A stretch of DNA of 64,000 nt from Dactylonectria macrodidyma (lineage: Eukaryota; Ascomycota; Sordariomycetes; Hypocreales; Nectriaceae), in contig JAGMUV010000009.1 in NCBI GenBank assembly GCA_020744425.1, positions 62,001-126,000 on the forward strand, in the 5' to 3' direction. This document shows, piece after piece, positions 10,873-23,152 of this stretch. The notes under the pieces are model-generated. The model was not told where the DNA came from. It did no database searches and saw nothing but the letters and a program-made list of their open reading frames with translations. The position numbers and the translations under genes were made by a program. Positions within the stretch are counted from its first letter, which is position 1. The number at the start of each line of letters is the position of its first letter.

Positions 10873-11928
10873 GTTGAAACTATTTCGGCAATGGAATGGT
10901 TTGAGACTGGCCAAGGAAATAAAAATTCAAGTTACTGTACAGGCTCTTGTCGCCACCTTCAGAGAAAAAGGAACGATTATGTTGAAACAAAGACGGTATT
11001 GAGGGGCTCAAGCTGTTCCTTTTGGAGTCACTTCCATTACTACCTAAACCGGGATGATCTTCCCACTGCATTAGGGGAGAACGGGTCTCCGTCAGCGTTG
11101 CTTCGCCCCATAAAGGGTTCGACCGGCAAGGCAATGAGACGGAGGAGCTAGGAAATGCACGACGCTGGCTAGTGAGAACTATCGAAGTGAGTTGTCGCAT
11201 TTGCTTGACAAGGGAACAGGCGAAGTCGGACCGGAGTGTCGCAAAGCATGTCGCATGTCGATCTTTTCAGCTGCTGGTTTCTGTCACATTTTAAGTGGGG
11301 CAACGAGCCCCCATGAAAAGGGATCTACACGGATGAAGAAAGTCTTCATGGGCGACAAGGATTACAACCGTCCAATGCAGTAGTTCTGCATTAGCATGCA
11401 GAATCAGTGCCTATTCTTCCATAGAGAGGCGGGAAAGCTCTCTGTATTGATGGGTCAAGCTGCAAATCAGTAGGTAGCAGCCTTCTGACATCAGGTACTA
11501 GTACTCGGACTGCATACAATGACTATAGGAATAGCAGGTACTAGATACCAAATGGAACCACTAATGCACTGAACATTTGTAATCCTTGTGGCCTATACTT
11601 GCGTGGCTTTGCGCTGATACCTATATCCTGGTATCCGTATGCCAAAACTGCCGCGGTAGAATTCCGTGAAGACTCTCGTACACGTGGACCTAATCAGGCT
11701 AGAGAGGCTGAGACATGGCAAAAGGAGTCTCGTTCATCGGTTATGAGACCTGCATCTTACCAAGCTCAATGGTCTCTCTGACTGCCGTTGGCACAGCTCA
11801 TTGGCACAGAAGCTCAAACAAAAAAAATTGACATGTACGACCCCTACAGAGGCACCTTTATTGCTATATACCCCAGTTCTCCGCTGACAGCACCAAAACT
11901 TTCTATCAAGAGTCGCTGATATGTGTGC
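10873..11928. other. intergenic region upstream of the sugar porter
   Basis: No gene supported. It should hold the promoter of the sugar porter and the 3' flank of the first dehydrogenase. A poly-A run lies near 11,820. Confidence 0.4.
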
Positions 11929-12780
11929 TCATTTGGCGAGGAAGCCGCCGTCGATCGGCAATGTGATACCCGTAACATACGAGGCAGCCGGCGAACACAA
12001 CCACAAAGAGCCTTGGGCCACCTCGTGAGGCATGCCAAACCGGTTCAGATAGCTGACCGTTGGTGCAAATTCATCATGAGTCGTGCCCATGATCTCCAAT
12101 GCCTTCTCGGCCATGACAGTCTATGTATATATGAGTCAGTTAACTCTGAATCAGTGTGGGTCCTGTCAGGAACCACTTACCAGGATGGCACCAGGAGCAA
12201 CGGCATTGACGCGAATACCGTGTGGCCCACCCTCCATGCTTGCGTGCTTGGTCAGGCCAATTAGGGCGTGCTTGGCAGCTGTATATGCCGGCATGTTGGG
12301 TTGCGGCTTAAACGCATTGATACTGGCAATGTTGACAATAGCGCCGCCTCCGCCCTGCGCTAAGAATTGCTTCATCTGATGCTTAATGCAGAGTGCGGTA
12401 CCCGTCAAGTTGATGCCGACGAGCTTATCCCAATATGTCTCGTCGAAGTCCGTGAGTGGCGTCTTGTCTGGGGTAAGCGCCGCATTATTCACCGCGCAGT
12501 CTAGGCGACCGAACTTATCGACGGCGAACTTGATAAGAGCGACTACATCCTCAGCAGATGAGATATCGGCTCGAGTGAAGTAGATTTCCCCAAATGCAGA
12601 AAGCTCCTTGGCCACCTCATCGCCTTTGTCTGTCTGCAAGTCGCAAATCACAACTTTGGCACCGGCTTTGAGGAAAACTTCGGCCGTAGCTCTGCCCATG
12701 CCCTGGGCGCCACCCGTAATGAGGGCTACCTTGTCCTTCAGGACTGGGTAAATATCGCTACAGGGAATTTGCGGAGGCAT
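11929..12780 (-). CDS. short-chain dehydrogenase/reductase (classical SDR), two exons
   Basis: NAD(P)-dependent oxidoreductase of 263 residues. Exons 12780-12181 and 12120-11929, joined through a 60-nt GT-AG intron (792 nt total). Rossmann motif TGGAQGMG (22-29), NNAA (98-101), catalytic Ser153 (NIAS), Tyr166 and Lys170 (YTAAK), then GIRVNAVAPGAI. The second exon ends in the usual SDR tail SYVTGITLPIDGGF. It looks like the soluble glucose/3-ketoacyl-type SDRs used in sugar, alcohol or lipid metabolism; the substrate is unknown. It lies in the same orientation as a second SDR and the sugar porter, which is compatible with a catabolic group, though this is only inference from position. Confidence 0.92.
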
Positions 12781-13468
12781 GATGTTGCGTTATGCGTAGC
12801 AATGGACAAAGAGATTGGAGGGAGTACCGAACTGGTGGGTGGATGATAGCTGCAGAGGTTTCAGATGACAAACGCTCGAAAATGAGGTCGGTGATTAAAT
12901 AGTGCAAGCCCGACTTGGGAGCGGTCAATACAAAGCCCACCCTTGAAGGGGTTTGTTGGTTGTATGTCTTTGTAAAACCTCTAATGCGTACTAGACCAGC
13001 CTCAAAGTCCCTTGATGCGTCTTCGCAGGGGCTAGGCGTGGCGGGGGTTCATTGTCGGCAGCGTCGATCATTACTGAGGTCGTCATCAATGACCGCTGAC
13101 AACTACCGAACAACACACGAAGGAGCAAATCCTAGCGCGTTATGCAAGGCAAGGGCCTAGTGCCACATTGCAATCATCCGTTTCGAAGCGGCCCCATTCC
13201 CCGACCCGTAGCGCAATGCCGTCGCAAAATGGACGATCGCAGCCCTGGTTTCCCGAGGGTCGAGCAAACATGAACACGAAAACGTCTTACTATTACAGGG
13301 AAGATAGGGCATGGCAGGGGGTTAAAAAGCTCACGGCCGCCAAGTATTCGTGCAGACACAGGAGTACGTAGGATTTAGCGACGGACATTGTCGGTGAGGT
13401 ACTAATTATATGCGGAGGTGGCTTTCGAGTCAGAGTACTACGTATCGCTACCCGTTCAAACTAATGCT
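12781..13468. other. intergenic region between the two dehydrogenases
   Basis: 688 bp without a supported gene; promoter of the downstream SDR by position. No clear regulatory repeat seen. Confidence 0.4.
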
Positions 13469-14376
13469 TCAGTAACTAAAAGACAGCCCGCCATTTGCAC
13501 TAACTAAGCTCCCTGTCATCCACCCTGACTCGGGGCTGCAGATCATACTGACGAGGTCGGCAATTTCTTCTGGATACGCAGCCCGACCACCAAATTTCCT
13601 ACCCAGCTCCTGGACTTCTGGTCCATCCGAGTCCCTGACAGCAACTAGAGGTGTCACTGGGTTCCACAAGCCCAGGTCTTTCTTGATTTGATCGCCAGCT
13701 GACATGTACATGTCGGTCATGACGGGACCCGGGTTGATGGTGTTGACCGTGCAGTTTTCGGCCAGCTCGCGACACCAGATTCTGGCCATGGCCTCTACCG
13801 CTGCTTTGGTACCCGTGTAAAGCGTCGTGTTAGGGGTGCCGATCTTGGGATTGACGCTCGACATCATGACAATGCGCCCAGACCGATCCGTCGGTAGGTA
13901 AGGCTTGCAGACACCGGTAAGTAATGTTGGACCTAGAACATTGGTGCGGTAGATACGGTCGAATTCTTCCTGTCTGACGGATTCCAGAGGTCCCAGGTAA
14001 AGAATGCCAGCATTATGAACGATGATGCTGATCTTCAAGTTTTCGCCGCCGAAGTTGTCTTTGCACACCGAAATAAGATGCTCACACTCGTCGATCTTGC
14101 TGATGTCAGCCCTGCAAGGAACAGCCTTGACTGAGTGATCTTTTTCGAGCTCTTGGCTCAGCGCTGCGGCAGAGCTATCCGAAGATGGCGTGGCATAGTT
14201 GATGAGGACATTTGCCCCGCGCGCAGCGAGGTTGCGGGCAATGTAAGCGCCGATTCCTGATGGAAAGTCATTAATTCAGCCCAACACACGCCACTGTAGG
14301 AAGCTGAGGACATACCACGGGCGGAGCCTGTGACAATCGCAAGCTTGCCTTCGTGAACCCGCTTGATTTCGCTCAT
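13469..14376 (-). CDS. short-chain dehydrogenase/reductase (classical SDR), two exons
   Basis: 282-residue NAD(P)-dependent oxidoreductase. Exons 14376-14316 and 14256-13469, 59-nt intron with GTATGT donor and CATCAG acceptor; the sum is 849 nt. The intron interrupts the cofactor motif, which reads TGSARGIG (16-23) after splicing. HNAG replaces the common NNAG. Catalytic Ser153/154 (MMSS), Tyr167 and Lys171 (YTGTK). The C-terminus WMTGSLVSANGGLSF is typical. It resembles 3-oxoacyl-reductase-like SDRs. An in-frame ATG at 14430 is a possible earlier start, but MSEIKR fits the family better. Substrate unknown. Confidence 0.92.
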
Positions 14377-15727
14377 TGTTAAATTTGCCAATGACTTGCT
14401 TAGCGGTGCGTGCACTGTAGTAGGAACCAAGAATTAAGGACTGAAAGAACTCCAACCTGCTCAGACCCTGCTCTATATTTGTCTCCTTTGGTCAAGGAAC
14501 CAGTGGAGCTCTTTACTTGGATTCCCATTTGAATATCCCTGTCAATTTCCCTCACTTTTCGGTCATACGTTTAAAACACAGGACAGGCAAGATAATTGCT
14601 CACTTTACATGGTTCCATACAGTTAACCCCGGCAATTGAAAACCGGCCACCTACATTTTTGACGCAAGTCGTATCTCTGACCGTCGTCAGACAACATTTG
14701 ACCCAGTCTCCACAGGGGGCATGGAAGGTCAACGGCACGCTACCTGACCTCAAAAAGCGATGTGACTTTAGGAAGTGGATGTACTGTAATGCAGATCCCT
14801 AAAAGTCGTGACTCCTGGCACACCTAAAAAGGGCGAAATCCCATGAATCTCATTTTCTCGACTTTTGTTGGCTCAAATCCCTGCCACTAGCGTACGTGTT
14901 GCCATACGACTTACGACGGTCAAAAGAATAGCGCCTTGCTCTCCGCGGCTACGGCGACCGGCTTATCCTCCGCGGCGGGGCCCCGAGACAGCGGAATCTG
15001 CCCACTTGGTGCCGGGTGATAACAACGCTAGGGTAATTCCCCGTAGCGGACCGAGTTTTAAGTCAGGCGTTGCTCATATGCTGGGAACCCGTTTAGTAGC
15101 GAAGATCTACCAAGTGTGAGCGAAGATCTACAAATATGAGCCAAGATAGGCGATACCTCCTTCATTTCTCGTTCTATTTCGTCAACGGTCCTCCGCGGTC
15201 TGAGCTAGAGGCCGTACGATTTGTCCTTGAAATGATCGACAGGAGTTGTGGGGTCACGGGACTTGTGTCATTATCGAAACCGTTTTCCAGTACTCTTAGC
15301 TTGGTAGACCCCCTATCAGCCCAGGATCTGCAATTGCTCGAGCTGTGCTAAAGATGAGAAATACCAGGGTTTCCCCTTGCGATGATACTCTATTGCGCTT
15401 GGTATTGAAGCAAGGCGTATCGACGGACCCGGGCCGGTTTCTTGTATTAGTTAGTGAAGGCTAGCGCCACTGGGGAAAAGAAGACGAGTCAGCCTAGTCC
15501 ATGCAATCACAGTACATCGATTTTGGGCACCTATGAGTCGTTTCGTAATGACATGCTCGCGTCAAATCACAACCCCTTTCTACAGACTTTTCCTCCAGCT
15601 CCCCTTGAAGAGACCTGTAGACCCCGCTTCATCGTTTCTTAGCCAAAATCTTTCACTAATTGTGTCGTCTTGATTAAGAGAAAGCTTTTGAGAGCGGCAG
15701 GGCATCTCCATCGTGCAACTCAACTCA
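14377..15727. other. divergent intergenic region, no gene seen
   Basis: About 1.35 kb between the divergently transcribed SDR and the Pth11-like gene. Only short frames without domain signal. It contains the promoters of both genes by position. Confidence 0.4.
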
Positions 15728-17118
15728 ATGTACGAGGCGGCAGGAGTCGGAGGCAAAGGGGCCACTGTGGTTGGCGTCCTCTGGGCCGAGAATGTCATTA
15801 GCTATGTGCTCATCGGCTTGCGAGTTTACACTCGTCGCTACATCCGGGGATCACTGGGCTGGGATGACTTGTGTCTGGTCTCAGTGGCGGTCAGCAAAGG
15901 CCTACCGCCACGATGTACGAGAAAGCTAACATTCAACTAGGCCCTCATGACTATTTTCGCTATCTTGACCACATTCTCAGTCTATCACGGGATGGGTCAA
16001 CACTTTGACCAACTTGAGATTCCTCAATTTTCAGATGCAATGCTGTATCTGCTCTGCGCCCAGTCGACTGTTGCTTTGGCTATCGGAATGGGCAAGGTGG
16101 CAGTTGCTGTTTTCCTGCTTCGGATTGTTACTGCTCCTTGGTGAGTCGATTGGCCTATCTGAGATGTATTCCCTTACCTTACACTTGAAAAACAGGCACC
16201 GCTGGTTTCTCTGGTTCTGCATCACATCCATGATGGTCTTGAGTGTGGTTCTAGCTATTGCAATCTTCGCGCAATGCACTCCTACCGAATCGATATGGAA
16301 CCCTCTACTAGCAGACCAAAAGAGATGTTATGTCAACTTGACTGTAGTGGCTTTCATTGACTGCGGTGAGTAAAGCGCGCCTTGGGGTGATATAGAGGTG
16401 TCTAACGCTAAACCAGCTTATGCCGCGGTTCTGGATTTCGCCTTGGCAGGTTTCCCTTGGCTTGCACTCCGCGGGCTCAACATGAAGCGCAAGGAACGCA
16501 TAACCATTTGTCTGTCTTTGAGTCTTGGAATATTGTGAGCACGCTGCCCATATTGCGGGGTTCGATCGCTGCAGACTAACCCAATCAAGTGCCGGTATTT
16601 GCGGAATCGTTCGGACGTCTACTCTCGAAGCCTTAAATAATTCTACTGATTATCTTTGTAAGTTGAAAACCTTATCCATGATAGCGTATCTAGCATCTAA
16701 ATGTCTGATCTCTTTCTTTACAGATGCTACATCCGACTCTGTAATTTGGACTGCTAGTGAAGTAACTACTACCATTGTCTGCCTTACACTACCAGCCCTC
16801 CGTCCTCTTTACAACAAGATGCGCGGCCAGGAGTCAAGCTCAGCTGGATACCGGCAGCACGACGACTCCACCTGCAGGCCAGGTGGCTCTTATATTCTGA
16901 GCTCCTTCCCGGTCAAACGAGGCGAAGGAGACACCGGTTTCAATAACAGCAACTTCGCAAATGTCGAGGCAGGGCGAAGCACGGTCAAAAACGACAGCGA
17001 CGAGACGATCCTACTACAAGGCGACGATAAGAGAAACATCAGGCGGGTCCAAGAAGTCAGTATTTCTTACGAGAATACAAACATGGACAACAAAGTTACA
17101 TCGAGGGAAGCTGTTTGA
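15728..17118 (+). CDS. seven-helix integral membrane protein, Pth11-like (fungal rhodopsin-like domain)
   Basis: 370-residue multi-pass protein of the large fungal Pth11-like family, whose best-known member is a surface-sensing receptor in Magnaporthe. Exons 15728-15889, 15941-16140, 16196-16365, 16417-16534, 16590-16657, 16724-17118, sum 1,113 nt; all introns have GT-AG ends. Hydrophobic segments run from GVLWAENVISYVLIGLRVYTR through ALMTIFAILTTFSV, AMLYLLCAQSTVALAIGMGK, WFLWFCITSMMVLSVVLAI and AYAAVLDFALAGFPWLAL to VIWTASEVTTTIVCLTLPAL. The family motifs RVYTRR, GWDD and CTP (AQCTPTESIWNP) are present. There is no N-terminal CFEM domain. The last about 110 residues are a polar Ser/Asn-rich cytosolic tail. 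Ligand and partners are unknown. Confidence 0.9.
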
Positions 17119-19949
17119 GAGCATGATAATCAGCTATATGCATGTATTGGCCTCTATCTCTAGCATCTCATAGTTACCTCTCAGCTAACAAAGGCTATAA
17201 AGCGTTGAGATGTACGGCCAATCTTGGAATATATGCGACTGAGAATATCGGACGTGACAGTACGTCTTTCTCAATGAGTTTCCATGTGGAGCTCTGGCTC
17301 ACTAGCACTAGAAATAGTTCAATAATATAAAGAAGAACATACTCGTTCATGACAGCAAACCTCCTGCGAAAGTGGCCTGGACACCATCCTCATACCTCAC
17401 CTAATCAAGTGATAAGAGTTGTAGTCCTTGGAACTAATTATAAGAAGGTGAAGTCAGGGCTGCCAGCCGAAGGATAATAACGCCAGGTGAGGCCGATCCA
17501 TTCGGATCCACAGCTGGCTGATGCAGCGATAGCATCCATCATTTCATGTCATAATGCTTGCACAAATTCTTGGCGCCATTGTCAGATGAACGGAACGGCT
17601 CTAATAGCACGTCACCAAACGCTGAAGCGCCTAGGTCCTCATTTGCTACAGAGCTGTCTGAATCGGGAATGAATGTCTGATGTGGAATGGTGCAATCACC
17701 AATGGAAAGTGGGAGCATCTGCAAACAGCCAGCAAGTTCTAAAGTGGTCGGGACAATGGACATGGTTCCCGGATAGCAAGAACTGGCTTATGTGTCTAGC
17801 ACCCTCAAAGTCTGTGCTATTTAATGAACATCCAGAATAAGACCTCTAAGAAGGCGCGTCTTCAGACTTAAAACTCTCAGAACTGTAGGAATGTGACGGT
17901 CGGGTCTAACCTAGGGCTATAGGGTAGGTCCGAGATGTGTGGTGTATGAAACAGTGGAGAAGTAATGTAGGGTACAGTCTGACAACGTGTAAAAGTGATT
18001 CTTTATGTAACTAAGTGTGTTAATACCGATTAAGTCTATCTATCTATAAGAATGCGAAATAAATGTGTCCTATAAACGTAGAATCCTAGCTAGATTGTAT
18101 GTATACATAAATCGTGCGATGTTGTGTGAATGTAATTATTAGCTGACAGGTTTAGAAAAGTGGATACGTCTGGAAGGGGGCCGGCCTGTAAATAGGTGCG
18201 CTTAGAGACTGGCCGTGTATTGATCTATCAAAAGCTAAGAGAAGGAAATCCTCCTTCGTGGGCCTAGTCCGGGCCCGGCCCTAAGCAGTTGTGAAGGCGG
18301 TAAGATGTAGTAGAATCTACACGTAGGCTCCAGCCTGTAACAACGTCACGGTTCTTCTGATTCAGACAGCCTGGGTTGAACCTGGAATGTGACAATACCT
18401 CCTATCTCTTATATAGACTGAGATATAAAAAGAAATAAAAAAAAGTATAAAGATAGGCTCTAAGAGTTATATGAGATGCCAAAATATAGCTTCTAGTGCT
18501 TACTATGTATCCAAGTTTGTAGCTGTCTAAGGGAATGTAGAACCTTATGATTTCAGTACTAATAAAAAGGGCGAATTTTTCATTGTGACCAGGGAGCGCA
18601 TATGTTAAAGAACAAACTGAGTGGTCCCTTCTCTAAACGAACTGGAGCTGCGAAACCGCTCAAATGGAACTTGGCCCGCCACGTTATATAATTAGATATA
18701 TGACACAGGATCTTCCCTTAGGATTGTCATACCGAGAGTCACAAATCACTTTCGAAACCCTAGTTCCGAGAGCACGAAATCTTCCCTTAGTCTCAGCAAA
18801 GACCTCAAGAATAAGATGGACAGAGCCGCAGTTGGTGGAATGGCACGAGTCAATCCTAGTTTCGGAAGATGAACAAGGGGCTATGAGAAGCGTACCCACG
18901 GTCTCACAGAGAGGTGTTATCCGCCTGGAGCTTTGGGGTATCGATGATGAAAAGGCCATGCATGTACAAGGCAAATAGTGACACCGATCTTGTAATATAT
19001 GATCTTGTATAGCTTTTAGGGACTCTAGCTACTGCATATTCCACAGACTCACTTAACCCTCTTAAATTATGATTGTAGTCTAGCAATCACTCACTGTGAT
19101 GGTTGAGTAAGCAATCGCTGCGTCTGCTCGTCTCTCTCAGCTGAGGAAAATTCCTTCAACAGCTCATAGGCAGACGAGGCGACAATTTCAGTTCCATCAT
19201 AACAGCTGATGGCAAGAAATTTCGGCGTGGTCTCCTTTACCGGGATATGCTTGACTCGATCGAACGACAGCTCAACCAGGCAGAGCCATTCGAGCGTAAA
19301 TCTCCTACGAAGAGTCATGGTCAGCCACCGAACGAGGTTCACTTCTCAAACAGGCTCACCCCCGCCAGGAATCCTCGACCCAGTGTTCGTCGGTGTTATC
19401 CCAATCCATGGCGCTGGTCATTCGAGAGACGCCGCAGAACTTCCTACTGTTAATCGTGCCAAGGTTAGCACCCACGCTGTTTTACCATTCGCTATTCGAC
19501 ATGTAGCTCATGCCGCTGTCTGACATGCATCAAGGGTACTTATAACTTGCCTCCCGATCACCGAGAAGAAAAGAATCACTTGTCCGTTCGCCCTCCCGTA
19601 ACCTTTATCCAGTATCTTGTTGACTCTTGGACTTGATGTCCAAATGCAGTGGGCAACGCTTGTTTCGATGTCTATCGGATTGTCTGACCTCAAGATGAAG
19701 TATCTGGTCTAGATGTAACGTATTAGACACAGTGTACTCGTGATAAATTGTATCGTAGTAGGATACACGGGCATTCATACCGTGTCTATTGATATGTTGC
19801 GAAACCTCGGTACAAGAATACTCATATCGAAGCCTGGACCGTGGTAGGTGGATAAGAGGGTGGACCATGCCTGTGACGGTGGGGACACAGGCATGATTGT
19901 GTCTACCAGTTCCGAAGAACCGCGTTGCGAATCGTCCTCAACAAACATC
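17119..19949. other. long region without a supported gene; decayed fragments
   Basis: 17,119-18,650 is moderately A+T-rich with only short frames. A plus-strand frame 18664-18978 (104 codons) and a minus-strand frame 19342-19091 (containing KFLAISCYDGTEIVASSAYE) look somewhat protein-like, but no family is recognised. Minus-strand frames at 19605-20005 follow directly behind the kinase gene and could be additional C-terminal exons of it; I could not find convincing splice sites. Confidence 0.35.
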
Positions 19950-21091
19950 CTATCCATAGTTAGATCCAACGAGACATGAGAAACTGACATAGACGCGGGG
20001 GGCACACGACTCCTCTGTAGTCACCGAGTATCCGGGCTCAGCTAGCCATGGATGGATAAGTGCAGCGCTGGCTGTCGGTCGAGTGACAGGGCTGGGCGTC
20101 AACAAACCGCGAAGAAAATCCCGGCACGGTGGCGAGAGGTCCACGCCATCAACACCGCCTAGATCGAGTGATACGACGCCGTGCAGGTAGCCGGAAACGT
20201 CAGCGAGGTCACGGAATGGAAGCTTCTTTAGTAGAAGCTCCACGGCGATGACCCCAACAGCCCAGACATCAACGGTGACGGAGTAGGTGCCAATCGATTC
20301 ATCGCTTCGGAAGAACCCCATCGTTTCGGGTGCCATATATCCAAGGGTTCCGCGTCCCATTGTCCGGAGATCGGTGCCTCCTTCTACGGCTTGCTTACTG
20401 ATGCCGAAGTCGGCAATCTTGACGAGCCATTGGGGTTGACGGGACACCACCAAAATGTTCTAGATGCCATTCAGAAAACGCATTACAAGAGAGTATAGCC
20501 AAGGAGAAACCTACGGCCGGCTTCAGATCTCGATGAGCGAAGCCTTCTTGGTGCATGAAATTTATGCCTCGGGTCAATTGCCGGACGATTTGAGACGCCG
20601 CAGATTCTGGAAATGGAGGTCGAGTATCCATAGAGCGGCGCAAGTCACCAAGGGGAAAGAACTCCATGGCGATAAAGATGGATTCCGAGTTCTCGAACCA
20701 TCCATATGTGCGGACGAAGTATGGAGAATACTATCCTATCAGCATCAACAAAGAACTGGCCAGGGGTTGCTCAACCAACCTTTGGCTGCGAAAACTCAGC
20801 CATCGCCTTTAGTTCCCTCAAGAAATCCCACCTGTTTCTAAAGGAGGCCATCTTACTGACCTCCTTCACAGCCCGGACCTGGCTAACGGACGAAGCTGAG
20901 TGGCGCCGCTTCTCGAAACGGACGGTGCCGAATGTGCCTCGTCCTATTTCCTGCTCGACCTGCCATGTTTCTGTCCGAGTCTCTGTCTGTGCGGGCGGAC
21001 CCTGGAGCGGTCCCGTGTGCCTCACACATCCGGCGAGGAATTCCGTCTCCAACCTCAAAGCGAGGACTAGGTTCGAAGTGCTGTCTGCCAT
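19950..21091 (-). CDS. serine/threonine protein kinase, three exons
   Basis: 345-residue protein that is almost entirely a kinase domain. Exons 21091-20780, 20730-20515, 20459-19950 (1,038 nt), with phase-0 introns of 49 and 55 nt. Splicing restores HRDLKPANILV across intron 2. All catalytic elements are visible: glycine loop GRGTFG (50-55), Lys75 in VRAVKEV, HRD, DFG (KIADFGISK), activation segment ending MAPET, and the VDVWAVGVIAVELL helix. The layout resembles fungal CAMK/CHK2-like kinases, but no FHA domain precedes it. It is divergently paired with the pseudokinase gene at 21521, sharing a 429-bp gap. The C-terminal end is uncertain; extra exons further downstream cannot be excluded. Confidence 0.88.
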
Positions 21092-21520
21092 GGCGCCTTT
21101 CTTCGGACCGTGGGGGATTGAAGTTCAGGGGAGACAGAAAGAATAACCGTCGCGCTCGGATCCGGGTTGGGCTTGTGGCATTGGATGCTATTCTAGAGAC
21201 AATTGGATACAAGAGGCTAAGTTCCGAATACCAATAGTAAAATCACAAGTCAAGGCAGTCAAGGCTAAATAATGAGGTGCTTGCGGGTCTGTCTCATCTG
21301 AAACCTGGGCGCTTAGATGTGATTGTGGCTTGCATTAGTTCTAGTCATAATCCACTTTGCCAACAGAGACAGCCACCGCCCATCAATGAGTGGTTAGAAG
21401 AAAAAAGAAAACAAAAACCTACTCGAGCGCATGGCTACATGATAAAAATATAGTCAACTATTTGCCTTCTCTTTCGTATTTTTCCTTTAGCAAAGATAGG
21501 GCCACAAAGTACGTGCTTGT
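21092..21520. promoter_or_regulatory. shared bidirectional promoter region of kinase and pseudokinase genes
   Basis: 429 bp between the two start codons (21091 on minus, 21521 on plus). Both genes must take their promoters from here. An A-rich stretch (about 21,400-21,420) lies roughly 110 bp before the pseudokinase start. No specific activator site could be identified. Confidence 0.55.
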
Positions 21521-23152
21521 ATGGCTGCCGAGCTTATGCTAGCGGTCGTTGGTGCCGCGGATGTTTGCATCAAGTGAGTTTCGAGAGAGTGCACCCGTTG
21601 GTCTAACCCTGCTCACGCGGCCTCTAGGTTGGCCAACCAAGTCTTTTCGACCTACAGCGCCTACCGCGGCGCCGAAGAAGCTATAGACAAGAAGCTTGTC
21701 GCGTTGGAGGCCCTCTGGACAAAGGTTGAACGACAGCTGAGGTTTCTGCAAAAGATATCCCACCTGCTGGACGAAGAGCTTGCACAATGCCACCTCAAGC
21801 TGCTCCAGAAGCTGACGGGCACATTGCACCAAGTCACAGCTAAGCTGGAGATTCCAGGATTTGCGGCTTCATCAACCCGTTTCTCTGATTACTTTCGGAA
21901 GTTGAAGTTTGCCTTCACCAGGAACAGTCTGGATGAGTTGATGGCCGAGTTGCAGACGTGGTGCGAACGCTTTGATCCAACCTGGTATCTAATCATGCTC
22001 ATGAGTGACAGCGTCTTGGACGCTACACTCCGGGAGTCACAGCAAGCTGGGATAAACCGTTCGGATCAGAATGGGGACGCGCTGAGCAATATGATGGCCC
22101 TTCGTTACACCATCAGAGATGTTGGAAACTCCAGTGATCAAGCCCGACAAAAGGTCAGCCTTACGCTTGATGCCTCTGCGCTCGCTCATGGAAAAGAGAC
22201 GCCTATTCAATTCTCTGCAGCTAAAGCCGTCGTCAGAGGACGCCACAATGCACACTTGATAATTGAGCCCGTCAATCTGCCAACCGACACCATCCTCCAA
22301 GTCAAAACCGACGTCGAAAATATGGCCAGGAAGTTGCAGCAGGTGGACCCGGATAGCTTTGGCATCCTCCGCTGCTACGGCTTGCTGAAACATCGGAATC
22401 GTGAGACTGGAGGACTCGCCGCCATTGACATGGTCTATAGGGCGCCGGACACGACGCGGCTGGTGAGCCTTCGCAAGCTGCTGCTGGATCGGGAGCCGGT
22501 CAGCGCCAGCGCCGTCGTCAGAATGGCCAAGCAGCTGGTGCGGTCAGTCAGCTATATCCACGCATGCGATTTCGTACACAAGAACATCCGACCCGACAAC
22601 GTCTTAGTGCTTCCGGGCGATGCGTCCCTCCTTGGTACGAGCTATCTGATGGGCTTCAATCAGTTTCGCAACGCCAACTTCCAGACCAACCTGGTCGGCG
22701 ATCCGGCTTGGTACCGCAACCTGTACCGTCACCCTCAGCGACAGGGCGTCTTCGTGCAGGAGCGGTATGTTATGCAGCACGACATCTACAGCCTCGGCGT
22801 GTGCCTGCTGGAGATTGGACTGTGGCGGTCCTTCATCTGGTATCCTAAAGATAGCGATGGCGCTACGCCGGTTGCCGCGCCGTCATTTGGGCTGAGCCTC
22901 CGCGACCAGGACTTCGAGATAACGAGTTGTGCCATCCCTCTCAAGGACCATCTTGTAAATCTAGCCAAGAGAGAGCTTCCGCCACGGCTCGGCGACCTGT
23001 ACACTGAAGTTGTGCTCGTATGTTTGACATGCCTAGATCCTGGCAACGAGGTGTTTGGCGGAGAGCTTGACACAAAGGATGAGGACGGGATCGTTATTGG
23101 AGTGAGGTTTATCGAGAACATTCTGGCAAGAGTGAGCGAGATATCGATATAA
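21521..23152 (+). CDS. HeLo-like helical domain fused to a pseudokinase
   Basis: 525-residue protein; exons 21521-21573 and 21628-23152 joined by a 54-nt intron (1,578 nt). The short first exon encodes an amphipathic start (MAAELMLAVVGAADVCIK), and residues up to about 140 are helical, with the look of fungal HeLo-like domains (VFSTYSAYRGAEEAIDKKL). That domain type is known as a membrane-active cell-death effector in fungi. Residues about 220-525 are kinase-like, but the catalytic loop reads VHKNIRPDNVLVL (335-347: Asp of HRD replaced by Asn) and the DFG position reads LMGFN (about 358-362), so it is predicted to be inactive. RHPQRQ and HDIYSLGVCLLEIGLW match the fold of the C-lobe. This helical domain plus pseudokinase order is that of animal MLKL. 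The family is frequent in Sordariomycetes as far as I recall; the function of this member is inferred. Confidence 0.85.
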
